Of a stretch of 64,000 nt of DNA, positions 54,533 through 63,667 are shown one piece after another (position 1 is the first letter of the stretch; the number at the start of each line of letters is the position of its first letter). The stretch is from positions 62,001-126,000 of the forward strand of contig JAQTXD010000002.1 of the NCBI GenBank assembly GCA_028688955.1. Direction: 5' to 3'. This DNA is from Desulfuromonadaceae bacterium. GTDB taxonomy: Bacteria; Desulfobacterota; Desulfuromonadia; Geobacterales; Pseudopelobacteraceae. The notes under the pieces are model-generated. The model saw only the letters and a list, made by a program, of their open reading frames with translations. It was not told the origin of the DNA and made no database searches. Made by a program: the position numbers and the translations under genes.

Positions 54533-54556
54533 AAGCCGCCCACAATCGGGCGGCTT
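54533..54556 (-). terminator. Intrinsic terminator after amtB
   Basis: AAGCCGCCC-N6-GGGCGGCTT, a perfect nine-pair GC-rich hairpin, followed on the minus strand by CTTTCT. It lies between amtB and the kinase start, whose ribosome site begins just after it, so kinase expression probably depends on read-through. Confidence 0.7.
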
Positions 54557-54586
54557 CCTGTTGTGTGAGAAAAACAGCGGCTGGAA

Positions 54587-56086
54587 CTACATGTTGTAGC
54601 CTGACTCCGAATGCTGAGTCTGGTCAAGACCCATGATTTCGTCTTCTTTGTCAACACGCAGGCCAACAGTTTTATCAAGGATGAAAGCAAGTATGACGGT
54701 CACAATAAACGCATACGCACCGGCTGCTACAACAGCAATCAACTGGGTCATAAGCTGCTTGAAGTTCCCTGACAGGAGTCCGGTGGCTCCAACAGTGGCA
54801 AAAACACCTGTCATGATCGCACCAAATGTTCCGCCAATCCCGTGTACACCAAAAGCATCCAACGAATCGTCATATTTAAGTTTTGCTTTCAGCAGGATGC
54901 CGCCGTAGCAAACAATGCCGGCCATCAGGCCCATCAGCAGTGCAGCACCAGGCTGTACAAAACCGGCAGCGGGGGTGATAACAACCAGACCGGCAACTAC
55001 ACCGGAACCAAAACCGAGGGCACTTGGCTTGCCGGAGTGGATCCATTCAGCAACCATCCATGAAAGGCCTGCAGCTGCAGGCGCGATGGTGGTTGTGGCA
55101 AATGCGAGTCCGGCAAGGCCACCGGCGGCATCAGAAGTGTTGACTCCAACTATTGCGGAGCCGGCATTAAAACCGAACCAACCGAACCAGAGCAGTCCTA
55201 CGCCCAGCAGAGTCAGCGGAAGGTTATGCGGAGCCATACGCTCATTGGGGAAACCATGGCGCTTGCCAAGGAACATGAGGAAAGCCAGGGCGGAAATACC
55301 GGAGGAGAGATGAACAACGGTACCACCGGCAAAATCAAGTGCACCTTTTTTGAACAACCAGCCGTCCGTCATCCACACCCAGTGTGCCAGCGGATCATAC
55401 ACCAGTGTTGTCCAGAGAAGGACAAACGCGCAATACGCAGAGAATTTAACACGCTCAGCCATTGCACCGGAGATAAGAGCAACGGTGATCATGGCAAACA
55501 TGCACTGGTACATGGCGAAAACGAGCTCCGGGATTGCACCCGGCTCTTTGGTATAGTTCTGAAACAGTGCAAAATCAACAGTTCCGCTGGCAGCATCTTT
55601 CATGATGATCAGGCCGTTAAGCATAAATTTACTAAAATCACCGATCAACCCCATTTTAGCCATATCAGGGCCGAATGAGAGTGAATAGCCGATAACAGCC
55701 CACTGTACACCAACGATACCCATAGCAACAAACGAGTGCATGAACGTCGAAAGAACGTTTTTCTGGCGGACCATACCACCGTAGAACAGTGCCAGACCTG
55801 GTATCATCAGCAGTACAAGTGCGGATGAAACGAGCATCCAGGCAGTATCCCCGGTATTGAGAACCGGCTTGACATCCGGTGGTGTCGCTGCAGCAGCAGC
55901 GGTCGGTGCGGCTGCATCAGCCGGTTTTGCGGCATCAGCAGCGGCTGGTGCTGCTGCAGGAGCAGGGGTTGCGACAGCAGCCGCAGCCGGAGCTTCATCT
56001 TTCTTTTCTTCGGCCATTGAGGCGACCGGAATCAGGCCTGCCAATATAACGAGCATTACTGATGCGAGATATAGTTTTAATTTCAT
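54587..56086 (-). CDS. amtB: Ammonium transporter AmtB with N-terminal Ala/Pro-rich extension
   Basis: A 499-residue ammonium channel. A signal peptide (1-24) is followed by an Ala/Pro/Asp low-complexity segment (about 25-70) before the Amt core of eleven helices, which begins DTAWMLVSSALVLLMIPGLA and includes VLLWTTLVYDPLAHWVW and the ammonium-site region DFAGGTVVHLSSGISALAF. The periplasmic extension is unusual. The C-terminal tail ends with a short GlnB-contacting region. glnB lies 34 bases upstream, the classic pairing in which GlnB (GlnK) plugs the channel. Confidence 0.94.
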   Translation of the reverse strand: MKLKLYLASVMLVILAGLIPVASMAEEKKDEAPAAAAVATPAPAAAPAAADAAKPADAAAPTAAAAATPPDVKPVLNTGDTAWMLVSSALVLLMIPGLALFYGGMVRQKNVLSTFMHSFVAMGIVGVQWAVIGYSLSFGPDMAKMGLIGDFSKFMLNGLIIMKDAASGTVDFALFQNYTKEPGAIPELVFAMYQCMFAMITVALISGAMAERVKFSAYCAFVLLWTTLVYDPLAHWVWMTDGWLFKKGALDFAGGTVVHLSSGISALAFLMFLGKRHGFPNERMAPHNLPLTLLGVGLLWFGWFGFNAGSAIVGVNTSDAAGGLAGLAFATTTIAPAAAGLSWMVAEWIHSGKPSALGFGSGVVAGLVVITPAAGFVQPGAALLMGLMAGIVCYGGILLKAKLKYDDSLDAFGVHGIGGTFGAIMTGVFATVGATGLLSGNFKQLMTQLIAVVAAGAYAFIVTVILAFILDKTVGLRVDKEDEIMGLDQTQHSESGYNM

Positions 56087-56120
56087 AATATTCCTCCGTT
56101 ATTAAGTGATTGAGTCGTCG

Positions 56121-56471
<351 letters not shown>

Positions 56472-56554
56472 TTAAGATTCTTTTTGTATAGGTAAACTCC
56501 AAAAAATCAGGGACGGAAGGCACCCCCGCCGCCCCCGGATAACAGGAGGAACAG

Positions 56555-57292
56555 CTAGGGAAGATTGATAAGCAGCTGGGTAGTAAATGTCGGTTTACCG
56601 CCAGTTTTTTGTTCATTGTAGAAGGTCACACCTGTTAGAAGTGATACTTGCTTGGAAAAGGTCCATGAACCACCTAAACCTAGCCCGCCGAGTGAATTAT
56701 TACCGCTCATATAATCAACAGCAAGCCAAAGCTTGTCGGAGACTTCCGTAATGGAGCGGTCCCAGGAAGCCAGGACGCCAGAGTTGTCCTTTTTGCCATT
56801 AGCATCCAGAAGATTGTTCTTGTCACCAGTATAACCACCAGCCGACAATCTGCCGATAACGGGCAGCGTCTTTGCAACCAAAGCGTACATAATGTTTACA
56901 GGTTTTTGAGCGTCAATTGTGCCAAGGCCTAATCCACCAACCGCAAAGGCAGGCATTCCGGTAACCAGTACATCTTCAGGTGTGGCAAGTTTTGCGTTGA
57001 AAGTAAAAGGATAAGCCGATCCAACTCCAGCTGTGCTGTAATCCGTTCCAATTTCAAGTTTTATTTTTTCGAATGGCAGAACACCTGCGGTCAATCCAAG
57101 ATCATAATAGTTGGGGCCTGCGTCAGCTGCTGAGGAAAAGCGGGCATAGTTGTTGATGCCAACTGTAACTTCTTTGAAACCTTTTGCATCAGTGGATGGA
57201 ATGTTTATTTGTCCGGTATAAAAGGCCATTGCCGAACTGCTTGCCATTGCCACGATTGCTGCTGCGATTGCTACTAATTTCAAGTTTTTCAT
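56555..57292 (-). CDS. Outer-membrane-type protein of unknown function beside glnB-amtB
   Basis: A 245-residue exported protein with a clear signal peptide (LVAIAAAIVAMASSSAMA) and a beta-rich body with alternating hydrophobic residues, ending in LLINLP. It has no recognised domain; similar small barrel-like proteins occur near amtB in other Geobacter-type genomes, to my knowledge uncharacterised. The second of two adjacent ATGs (57292) is used because it is better spaced from AAGGAG. A sigma-54-like promoter lies about 145 bases upstream. A role in nitrogen-compound permeation is a guess from the neighbours. Confidence 0.7.
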   Translation of the reverse strand: MKNLKLVAIAAAIVAMASSSAMAFYTGQINIPSTDAKGFKEVTVGINNYARFSSAADAGPNYYDLGLTAGVLPFEKIKLEIGTDYSTAGVGSAYPFTFNAKLATPEDVLVTGMPAFAVGGLGLGTIDAQKPVNIMYALVAKTLPVIGRLSAGGYTGDKNNLLDANGKKDNSGVLASWDRSITEVSDKLWLAVDYMSGNNSLGGLGLGGSWTFSKQVSLLTGVTFYNEQKTGGKPTFTTQLLINLP

Positions 57293-57443
57293 CATCTTCT
57301 CCTTTTCATCGTTGATTTTGAACTGTGATAAGATGAAAGCATCGTTGATCCCATCGCTGCACGTTCTGTTGAAGTTGATTATTTTGGCCATAACAACTTG
57401 CATTTGATTTCAGGTGTTTCACATATTGATCGACAATCCATTC

Positions 57444-57459
57444 AGCAGAGAACATGCCA
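57444..57459 (-). promoter_or_regulatory. Sigma-54-like promoter upstream of the OMP-glnB-amtB genes
   Basis: On the minus strand TGGCATGTTCTCTGCT has GG and GC spaced ten bases and differs from consensus in only two key positions. It lies about 145 bases before the exported-protein gene. The remaining 57300-57673 stretch also must hold the divergent Rieske promoter, but no strong box was found. Confidence 0.5.
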
Positions 57460-57673
57460 ACCATGCATCATGTAATGAATACAGTGAGTTAGATAACATA
57501 TCGCTCTTTCCCCCCAAGATTATGGGCATTTAACGCCCAGATACTGCTCAATAAATAGGCACTGTTGCCGTAAAAATATAGTGCTTACGATTCTGGAGAA
57601 TAAGAGCGGTTGACGCATACGGCGTTTTTCAGGTAGGTTTGCTCATCACGCCAATCTCTCAGGAGGAAAGTCC

Positions 57674-57973
57674 ATGCAAACTGTTGCTAAACTGAGTGAA
57701 GTTCCCAATTTCGGCAAAAAGGTGGTTTCGATTGGAGGAAGGGATATTCTGCTCGTCAATATCAAGGGCGTTATCCATGCAGTTGAAAACGAGTGCCCGC
57801 ACCAAGGGAGCCCCATGAATGCTGCCATAATCAAGGATGGCTTTATTTCCTGCCCGCGGCATGGGTACTGTTTCAGCTTGGCTGACGGACACTGCGCCAA
57901 CCACCCGGATTTGATTCTTGCAACATTTCCTGTGCAAGTAAACGGAGATGAAATTCAGTTGGATCTTGGCTGA
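57674..57973 (+). CDS. Rieske-type [2Fe-2S] ferredoxin (NirD-like)
   Basis: A 99-residue soluble Rieske protein. The cluster ligands are Cys 41 and His 43 (CPHQG) and Cys 60 and His 63 (CPRHGYCF). It resembles small ferredoxins that serve dioxygenases or nitrite reductase (NirD), but no such partner is nearby. AGGAGG lies seven bases before the start. The cardiolipin synthase start follows its stop by three bases, so they are co-transcribed. Confidence 0.88.
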   Translation: MQTVAKLSEVPNFGKKVVSIGGRDILLVNIKGVIHAVENECPHQGSPMNAAIIKDGFISCPRHGYCFSLADGHCANHPDLILATFPVQVNGDEIQLDLG

Positions 57974-57976
57974 TCG

Positions 57977-59410
57977 ATGGATCACCTGCTGATTGCACTT
58001 TTAGTTGTCGGCACATCTCTTCTGTCTCTCGCGGCAGCTGGACATGCGTTGCTCTATAAGCTCGATTCCCGATCAGCACTTGTCTGGACCAGCCTCAACC
58101 TCACCCTGCCGATTGTAGGCCCATTTTTATACTGGTGTCTCGGCATCAACCGTATCTCTCGTCGTGCCCGCAGTTGGCAGGAAAGCGGCCGCAGGATCAG
58201 CGGCACATCCATCTACCCACTAGATGATCTGTATCAATCTGTTCTTCATCTTCCTGCAGCAGCATCTCATTTTGCAGACCTGCGGGTCCTTGGTGACCAC
58301 GTTGTCACAACCCCGTTGAGGAGTGGCAACCAGATTGAGCTTCATGAAAACGGCGATATTGCCTATCCGGCAATGCTTGCCGCCATCAGCCGTGCAGAGA
58401 AGAATATAAATCTCTCCAGCTATATATTCGATGCTGACGGCATCGGAGCTGACTTCGTCAACCGCCTTATCGATGCAGCCGAACGCGGCGTTGCAGTTCG
58501 GGTTATCATCGATGCGCTCGGGGAAAAATACAGCACCATTTCACCAGTAAAGGCATTTAAAAACAGCCGGGTTCGTATTGAACGCTACCTGCCGTTGCGA
58601 CATGGTGCGTATATCAACCTTCGTAATCACAGAAAACTTATGATTATAGATGGGCGCACTGCATTTACCGGCGGCATGAATATCCGTGGCAAGCATATCC
58701 TTGCCACAACAGCCCCGGATCAGGCCGTGCTAGACATTCATTTTTCAATCAATGGTCCGGTTGTTTCGGACCTGCAGCGATCTTTTTTAGAAGACTGGTT
58801 TTTCGTAACCGGCGAGCGTCTGGATTCGCCACTTTTCTTCCCGCCGCTTGATGCCCCAGGAAATGCCTACATGCGCTGCATCAGCGACGGACCTGACAAG
58901 GAGTTTCGTAAACTGGAACAGCTTATCATGGGTGCGCTCTCCTGTGCGACCCACAGTGTCTACATCATGACACCATACTTCATCCCGGACCGGTCCCTGA
59001 TTTCGGCATTGATTACAACAGCTCTTCTGGGAGTAGAGGTATGCATTGTACTTCCCGGCTGCAACAACCTCCCTTTTGTCCAGTGGGCCAGCCAATCACT
59101 GTTACGGGAACTTGTGGTCAACGGTATCAAGGTGTATTACCAGCCCCCGCCATTTGTGCACACTAAACTTATGCTGATTGATGACATCTGGGCACTAATC
59201 GGCTCGGCGAATCTTGACACCCGCAGCCTGCGATTGAATTTTGAGCTAAACCTGAGTGTTATTGACGCTGCTTTTGCCCGCAGCGTCCGATCACACTTCG
59301 AACGCGCTCTGGCCCCAGCCCGGGAAATAACGCTGCACATCCTTGAAAACAGACCTTTGCCGATACAGTTACGGGATAGCTTCTGCCATCTTTTTGCTCC
59401 ATATCTTTAA
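57977..59410 (+). CDS. cls: Cardiolipin synthase, phospholipase D family
   Basis: A 477-residue membrane enzyme that condenses phosphatidylglycerol into cardiolipin. Two N-terminal transmembrane helices (about 2-22 and 34-56) are followed by two HKD motifs: HRKLMIIDGRTAFTGG near residue 217 and HTKLMLIDDIWALIGSANLD near 394. Length and layout match ClsA-type enzymes. There is no clear ribosome site, which suggests coupling to the Rieske gene. Confidence 0.93.
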   Translation: MDHLLIALLVVGTSLLSLAAAGHALLYKLDSRSALVWTSLNLTLPIVGPFLYWCLGINRISRRARSWQESGRRISGTSIYPLDDLYQSVLHLPAAASHFADLRVLGDHVVTTPLRSGNQIELHENGDIAYPAMLAAISRAEKNINLSSYIFDADGIGADFVNRLIDAAERGVAVRVIIDALGEKYSTISPVKAFKNSRVRIERYLPLRHGAYINLRNHRKLMIIDGRTAFTGGMNIRGKHILATTAPDQAVLDIHFSINGPVVSDLQRSFLEDWFFVTGERLDSPLFFPPLDAPGNAYMRCISDGPDKEFRKLEQLIMGALSCATHSVYIMTPYFIPDRSLISALITTALLGVEVCIVLPGCNNLPFVQWASQSLLRELVVNGIKVYYQPPPFVHTKLMLIDDIWALIGSANLDTRSLRLNFELNLSVIDAAFARSVRSHFERALAPAREITLHILENRPLPIQLRDSFCHLFAPYL

Positions 59411-59437
59411 AAAGAGTAGAAGATCTTTTTTATCTTA

Positions 59438-59466
59438 TTGACAAGTTCCCAATTGGCTGGTAATAG
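59438..59466 (+). promoter_or_regulatory. Sigma-70 promoter of the peroxiredoxin gene
   Basis: TTGACA (59438-59443) and TAATAG (59461-59466) are spaced exactly 17 bases, about 40 bases upstream of the peroxiredoxin ATG. Confidence 0.6.
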
Positions 59467-59507
59467 GTCTGGGAGATGTTATTTCTACTTTTAAGGAGAA
59501 TTATACT

Positions 59508-60104
59508 ATGTGTCTTACAACTCTTGTAACCAAGGAAGCTCCCGATTTTACCGCCGAAGCAGTTATGCCGGACAATTCTTTCGGTTCAATCACCCTTTCT
59601 TCCCTGAAGGGTAAATATGTCGTGCTGTTTTTTTACCCACTTGACTTTACCTTTGTATGTCCTTCAGAAATCCTTGCTTTCAACAAGCAGGTGGCAGCGT
59701 TTAAAGAGAAAAACTGTGAACTCATCGGCGTGTCTGTTGATTCGAAGTTTACACATCTCGCATGGAAAAACACACCAATCGAAAACGGCGGAATTGGCCA
59801 GATTCAGTACCCGCTTGTTCAAGACCTCAATAAAGAGATCGCCAAATCCTATGGCATTCTCTTCAATGGTGCTGTTGCCCTTCGTGGCCTGTTCCTGATC
59901 GATACAAAAGGTGTTGTTCGCCACTCCACAATCAATGACCTGCCGCTGGGCCGCAATGTTGACGAAGCACTGCGCATGGTTGATGCTCTCCAGTTCCATG
60001 AAACCCACGGTGACGTCTGCCCTGCGAACTGGAAACAGGGTGACGAGGCAATGAAGCCGACCGCTGCTGGCGTGGCTTCCTATCTTGCCAAGCACGCAAA
60101 ATAG
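59508..60104 (+). CDS. 2-Cys peroxiredoxin (AhpC/Prx1 type)
   Basis: A 198-residue peroxide-reducing enzyme. The peroxidatic Cys 51 is in [13 protein letters not shown] and the resolving Cys in GDVCPANW near residue 170, both intact. A C-terminal extension follows, as in typical 2-Cys forms. The reducing partner is not nearby. The start has AAGGAG. As an oxygen-defence enzyme in an anaerobe it is expected to be highly expressed; it has its own promoter. Confidence 0.94.
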   Translation: MCLTTLVTKEAPDFTAEAVMPDNSFGSITLSSLKGKYVVLFFYPLDFTFVCPSEILAFNKQVAAFKEKNCELIGVSVDSKFTHLAWKNTPIENGGIGQIQYPLVQDLNKEIAKSYGILFNGAVALRGLFLIDTKGVVRHSTINDLPLGRNVDEALRMVDALQFHETHGDVCPANWKQGDEAMKPTAAGVASYLAKHAK

Positions 60105-60123
60105 ATACTTAATTGGAAATCTC

Positions 60124-60153
60124 TTGACTTTAACAGGCCGTTTTTTCTACTAT
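60124..60153 (+). promoter_or_regulatory. Promoter of the leuA T-box transcript
   Basis: TTGACT (60124-60129) and TACTAT (60148-60153), spaced 18. Transcription would start near 60160, just before the T-box stem I. Confidence 0.55.
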
Positions 60154-60171
60154 GTTTGAAATTGGTAAAGG

Positions 60172-60401
60172 CTATGAAGAGGAGTAGTAACCATTTACAT
60201 GCTTTTCAGAGAGCCGGTGGTTGGTGTGAACCGGTAAGCATTGTGGTGAACTCGCCTTGGAGCCGCTCTGGTGACAGGTAGTCAGAGTCGTGAGCCTGCG
60301 TAAAAGGCGCATCAAGGCCCGGTAGTTTTCGGGCGAATTGGGTGGTACCGCGGATGGCTCAAAACCTCTGCCCCAAATACATGGGGTGGAGGTTTTTTTT
60401 T
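60172..60401 (+). ncRNA. T-box riboswitch (leucine) with intrinsic terminator
   Basis: The leader of leuA has all T-box parts. The 5' stem I start GAAGAGGAGTAGTAA (60176-60190) is followed by the AG-bulge region AGAGAGCCGG and the specifier loop GTGAACTCG with the codon CTC at 60251-60253 (leucine). The conserved T-box GGGTGGTACCGCGG lies at 60340-60353. A terminator hairpin (AACCTC..CCCC / GGGG..GAGGTT) with a run of nine T ends at 60401. Uncharged tRNA-Leu should bind the specifier and the T-box and allow read-through. T-boxes are mainly a Firmicutes device; leuA T-boxes in Geobacter-type bacteria are a known exception. Confidence 0.92.
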
Positions 60402-60478
60402 GATGGTACTGGCAACACACATAATTTAGTGCGAAAAGGCGTAATCCAAATCGCAGGAAATCGAAAGGGGAGCAAAAC

Positions 60479-62032
60479 ATGGCAAAAGCAGCGAAGAAAG
60501 ATGACCGGAAGATTATCAGAATTTTTGATACGACATTGAGAGATGGCGAGCAGGCGCCTGGCAACAGCATGAACATTGAAGAAAAGCTGCGGATTGCCAG
60601 ACAGCTGCAGAAACTGAATGTCGATGTCATCGAGGCCGGCTTTCCAATCGCATCCGATGGTGATTTCGAAGCGGTCAAGAAGATTGCACAGACAATCAAA
60701 GGGCCAGAGATAGCGGGACTCTGCCGTTCCAGTGAGAAAGATATTGATCGTGCCTGGGAAGCACTGAAATACGCCGGCGATAAAGGGCGCATCCACACCT
60801 TTATTGCCACCTCCGATATCCACATGAAATACAAGCTGCAGATGGAGCCTGCTAAAGTCCTTGCTTCAGCAGTCAAGGCGGTTAAACGTGCAGCGTCATA
60901 TACAGCCAACGTTGAATTTTCCTGTGAAGATGCCGTCCGCACCCGCTTGCCGTTCCTTGCCGAAGTTGTTGAGGCTGTGATTGCCGCCGGAGCAACAACC
61001 GTAAACATCCCGGATACGGTTGGCTACACGGTACCGTTTGAATATTTTAACATCATCAAGTTTTTAAAAGATACGGTACCAAATATTGACAAAGCGATCA
61101 TCTCGGTTCACTGCCATAACGATCTTGGCCTGTCTGTAGCAAACTCAATCGCTGCCATACAAGCTGGAGCCGGTCAGGTTGAATGTACCATCAATGGGAT
61201 TGGCGAGCGGGCGGGGAACTGTTCACTGGAAGAATTTGTCATGATTTTAAAAACCCGCAGGGATATCCTCCCCTTTGCAACCAACGTAGTGACAGAGCAG
61301 CTGACACCGACCAGCCGTTTATTAACGACGGTCACCGGCATTGCCGTGCAGCCGAACAAGTCCATCGTCGGTGCAAACGCCTTTGCCCATGAGGCAGGTA
61401 TCCACCAGCACGGCATGCTCATGGATAAAACCACCTATGAAATTATGACGCCTGAATCGGTCGGCCTTCTGTCCAGCGCCCTGGTGCTGGGTAAACACTC
61501 CGGACGGCATGCCTTTAAAAAACGCCTGGAAGAACTTGGACATGACCTGGATGATGACAGGCTTAATCGTGCGTTTGATCGCTTCAAAGATCTGGCTGAC
61601 TTGAAAAAAGAGGTCTTTGATGAGGACCTGGACGCCATTGTAACAGATGAGGCCCGCGAAGAAGACCACTTCAAACTGGACCATGTCACCGTAACCTGCG
61701 GCTCCTTTGCAGTCGCGACAGCTACCGTCCAGATGGAAATCAACGGCGTCACAGTGCGCACAGCAGAGCTTGGTGATGGTCCGGTTGATTCAACATTCAA
61801 GGCAATCAAGAAGCTGACCAAGTCAAAATCAAAACTGACACAGTACAATGTCGGATCAATTACCGGAGGCACTGATGCCCAGGGTGAAGTGACGGTAAGG
61901 GTGGCTGAGGGGAACCATATAGTTGTCGGGAAAGGTTCATCGACTGACATTATCGTCGCCTCGGCAAAGGCGTATATCCATGCTCTCAACCGATTGAATA
62001 ACAAGCAGAAAAGGCTCATGGACGTGCTTTGA
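60479..62032 (+). CDS. leuA: 2-isopropylmalate synthase
   Basis: A 517-residue enzyme for the first committed step of leucine synthesis, joining acetyl-CoA and 2-ketoisovalerate. The catalytic domain has DTTLRDGEQAPGNSMN near the start, metal ligands in SVHCHNDLGLSVAN, and the signature NGIGERAGNCSLEEFVM. The C-terminal LeuA regulatory domain (about 385-517) should bind leucine for feedback inhibition. Citramalate synthase is a relative, but the DGEQAPGNSM opening and the leucine T-box favour LeuA. So the gene is controlled both by tRNA charging and by product. Confidence 0.95.
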   Translation: MAKAAKKDDRKIIRIFDTTLRDGEQAPGNSMNIEEKLRIARQLQKLNVDVIEAGFPIASDGDFEAVKKIAQTIKGPEIAGLCRSSEKDIDRAWEALKYAGDKGRIHTFIATSDIHMKYKLQMEPAKVLASAVKAVKRAASYTANVEFSCEDAVRTRLPFLAEVVEAVIAAGATTVNIPDTVGYTVPFEYFNIIKFLKDTVPNIDKAIISVHCHNDLGLSVANSIAAIQAGAGQVECTINGIGERAGNCSLEEFVMILKTRRDILPFATNVVTEQLTPTSRLLTTVTGIAVQPNKSIVGANAFAHEAGIHQHGMLMDKTTYEIMTPESVGLLSSALVLGKHSGRHAFKKRLEELGHDLDDDRLNRAFDRFKDLADLKKEVFDEDLDAIVTDEAREEDHFKLDHVTVTCGSFAVATATVQMEINGVTVRTAELGDGPVDSTFKAIKKLTKSKSKLTQYNVGSITGGTDAQGEVTVRVAEGNHIVVGKGSSTDIIVASAKAYIHALNRLNNKQKRLMDVL

Positions 62033-62163
62033 GCCGCATCGTCCCGATTGCTGAGTCACTCATTTTAAATAAACACACGTCATTTTTTTTAAACAACAGT
62101 ATTGACAGGGAGTCGAGTTTTAATGTAGATATTTACCAGTTTTTTAAAATAGCGTTGTATAAA

Positions 62164-62240
62164 TAACGATAATACTAAACCATCTGTGAGGATGGGACGG
62201 AAAGCCTATAGGGTCTCACTGAGACAGCCGGGTTGCCGAA
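62164..62240 (+). ncRNA. GEMM-Ib riboswitch aptamer, probable cyclic AMP-GMP sensor
   Basis: The aptamer shows AATACTAAACC at the 5' strand, a P2 stem CCATC/GATGG capped by a GNRA-type GTGA loop, the core GGGACGGAAAGCC (62193-62205), a P3 stem GTCTC/GAGAC, and the 3' strand ACAGCCGGGTTGCCGAA. The residue equivalent to G20 of the c-di-GMP class appears to be A (62174), which marks the Geobacter cGAMP-responsive subtype; several stretches agree with the crystallised Geobacter cGAMP aptamer as I remember it. A TTGACA (62102-62107) upstream is the likely -35. The 3' strand overlaps a terminator, so ligand binding should turn expression on. Confidence 0.9.
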
Positions 62241-62273
62241 TATGTTCTATTTTGGCAACCCGGCTTTTATTTG
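62226..62273 (+). terminator. Ligand-controlled terminator of the GEMM-Ib riboswitch
   Basis: AGCCGGGTTGCC (62226-62237) pairs perfectly over 12 bases with GGCAACCCGGCT (62254-62265), followed by TTTATTTG. The left arm is also the 3' strand of the aptamer, so aptamer folding and termination are mutually exclusive, giving a transcriptional on-switch. It lies 75 bases before the porin start. Confidence 0.9.
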
Positions 62274-62347
62274 TGCTCGTTCCAGAGGATGACTGCATCG
62301 ACAACGACAACTATCTGTTTTTCCATTATACTTCAGGAGCCTGTCCA

Positions 62348-63667
62348 ATGAAAAAGACCTGTTGCACCCTGCTCTGTGCAGCGTCACTTACAGTTACTCC
62401 CTTTGGTGTCATGGCGGCCGATGTAAGCGTTGACTCCACAACTCTGCTCGGCATCGGCCAACGGGATGTTGCCGGTGCTTCGAAAGAGAGCCTGCTCCCT
62501 GCCACCCAGTTTCTGGGCCTTAGCGCCGATAAACTTGCCGACGGCAACCTCTCGCTGCACCTGTATGGCTGGGGTCGTGCCGATCTGGGCGACAAAAGCT
62601 ACAACGACGAAAAAGCCGCTGGAAGTCTCACCTATGCATACCTTCAGTATCGCTTCAAAGAGGCTAACGCCAATATCCGCGCCGGACGACACTTTATCCG
62701 CGAAGGTATCGTCAATGAACAGCTTGATGGTATAAGCGCCCGTACCGACCTGCCCTTGGGCTTTGGCCTGTCGGCCTTCGGCGGAGCCACCGTACACACC
62801 ACACACATAAGTGGTGAAAGCAGCGACGGAAAAGGTGATTCACTCTATGGCGGCCGTGCCAACTACCGCTACAAGGGTCTGCTGGAGATTGGGCTCTCCG
62901 GCATTTATGAAAGTGCCGCACCGAAACTTACTCCCCCCCATTTTGCAGGTGACTATCGTCGTGTCGGGACAGATCTCTGGCTCACTCCGTTCCAGACAAT
63001 CGACATCATAGGCCACAGCAGCTACAACCCGGTAACAAAAAAAATAGCCGAACACACCTACCTGCTCAACTACAAGCCAACTCAACAGACTGTGCTGACG
63101 GGTGAATTTAACCAACATAACGAACAAAGTTATCTGTATGCCTGGACCATGTTCTCTGCAGCCGCCCTTAACCCCAACGACAAATCAACGTCAATCGGCC
63201 TGAGCGGTTCTTACGAAGTAAACAAAAACCTTGAAGTTGCCGGTGACTACAAACACTATAAACGTGAATTCGGCAGCGCCAACCGCTTTGGCGGTGATGT
63301 CCGCGTTAAATATAACGACAACTCAATTCGTGGCGGCATTGGCTATCACTACCTTGATGCAGGTGAAGGGTTCGCAATCGGCACTAATCCGTCGGCTTCC
63401 TACCATGAACTACGCTGTTTCATCATGCGAGACAGTAAGAGTTACTTCACCGCCATCGATCTGCTCGGCGACATTTTCAAAGATAAAATCTACAACGAAA
63501 CCAGCGCGTGGGAAGCAATTGCCTCACTCGGCTACCACATTACCCCAGCACTGGCGCTGTCCGGAGACTTCAGCTACGGCAGAAATCCTCAATTTACCGA
63601 AGAGGCCAAAGCGCTTCTCCGCTTGACCTACAACATGACCTACCCCGGCATAGGAGGGAAGAAATGA
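62348..63667 (+). CDS. Outer membrane porin-like protein of a cytochrome conduit
   Basis: A 439-residue beta-barrel-type protein without haem motifs. The start MKKTCCTLLCAAS has AGGAG upstream and begins a signal peptide cleaved near VMAA; a longer frame running back into the riboswitch is not coding. The body alternates polar and hydrophobic residues as in porins (LSLHLYGWGRADLG, AYLQYRFKEANANIRAGRHF) with many Tyr/Trp girdle positions. Its stop overlaps the start of a multihaem lipoprotein cytochrome, so together they resemble porin-cytochrome conduits used to carry electrons across the outer membrane in Geobacter. Similarity to a specific ext or pcc gene was not established. Confidence 0.8.
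   Translation: MKKTCCTLLCAASLTVTPFGVMAADVSVDSTTLLGIGQRDVAGASKESLLPATQFLGLSADKLADGNLSLHLYGWGRADLGDKSYNDEKAAGSLTYAYLQYRFKEANANIRAGRHFIREGIVNEQLDGISARTDLPLGFGLSAFGGATVHTTHISGESSDGKGDSLYGGRANYRYKGLLEIGLSGIYESAAPKLTPPHFAGDYRRVGTDLWLTPFQTIDIIGHSSYNPVTKKIAEHTYLLNYKPTQQTVLTGEFNQHNEQSYLYAWTMFSAAALNPNDKSTSIGLSGSYEVNKNLEVAGDYKHYKREFGSANRFGGDVRVKYNDNSIRGGIGYHYLDAGEGFAIGTNPSASYHELRCFIMRDSKSYFTAIDLLGDIFKDKIYNETSAWEAIASLGYHITPALALSGDFSYGRNPQFTEEAKALLRLTYNMTYPGIGGKK

Noticed and set aside
60172-61008. Minus-strand frame of 278 codons covering the T-box leader
   Set aside because: Overlaps conserved RNA elements and the leuA start on the other strand; no start signals.
62186-62347. N-terminal extension of the porin frame into the riboswitch
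   Set aside because: The extension is riboswitch and terminator sequence; the signal peptide and AGGAG site support the start at 62348.
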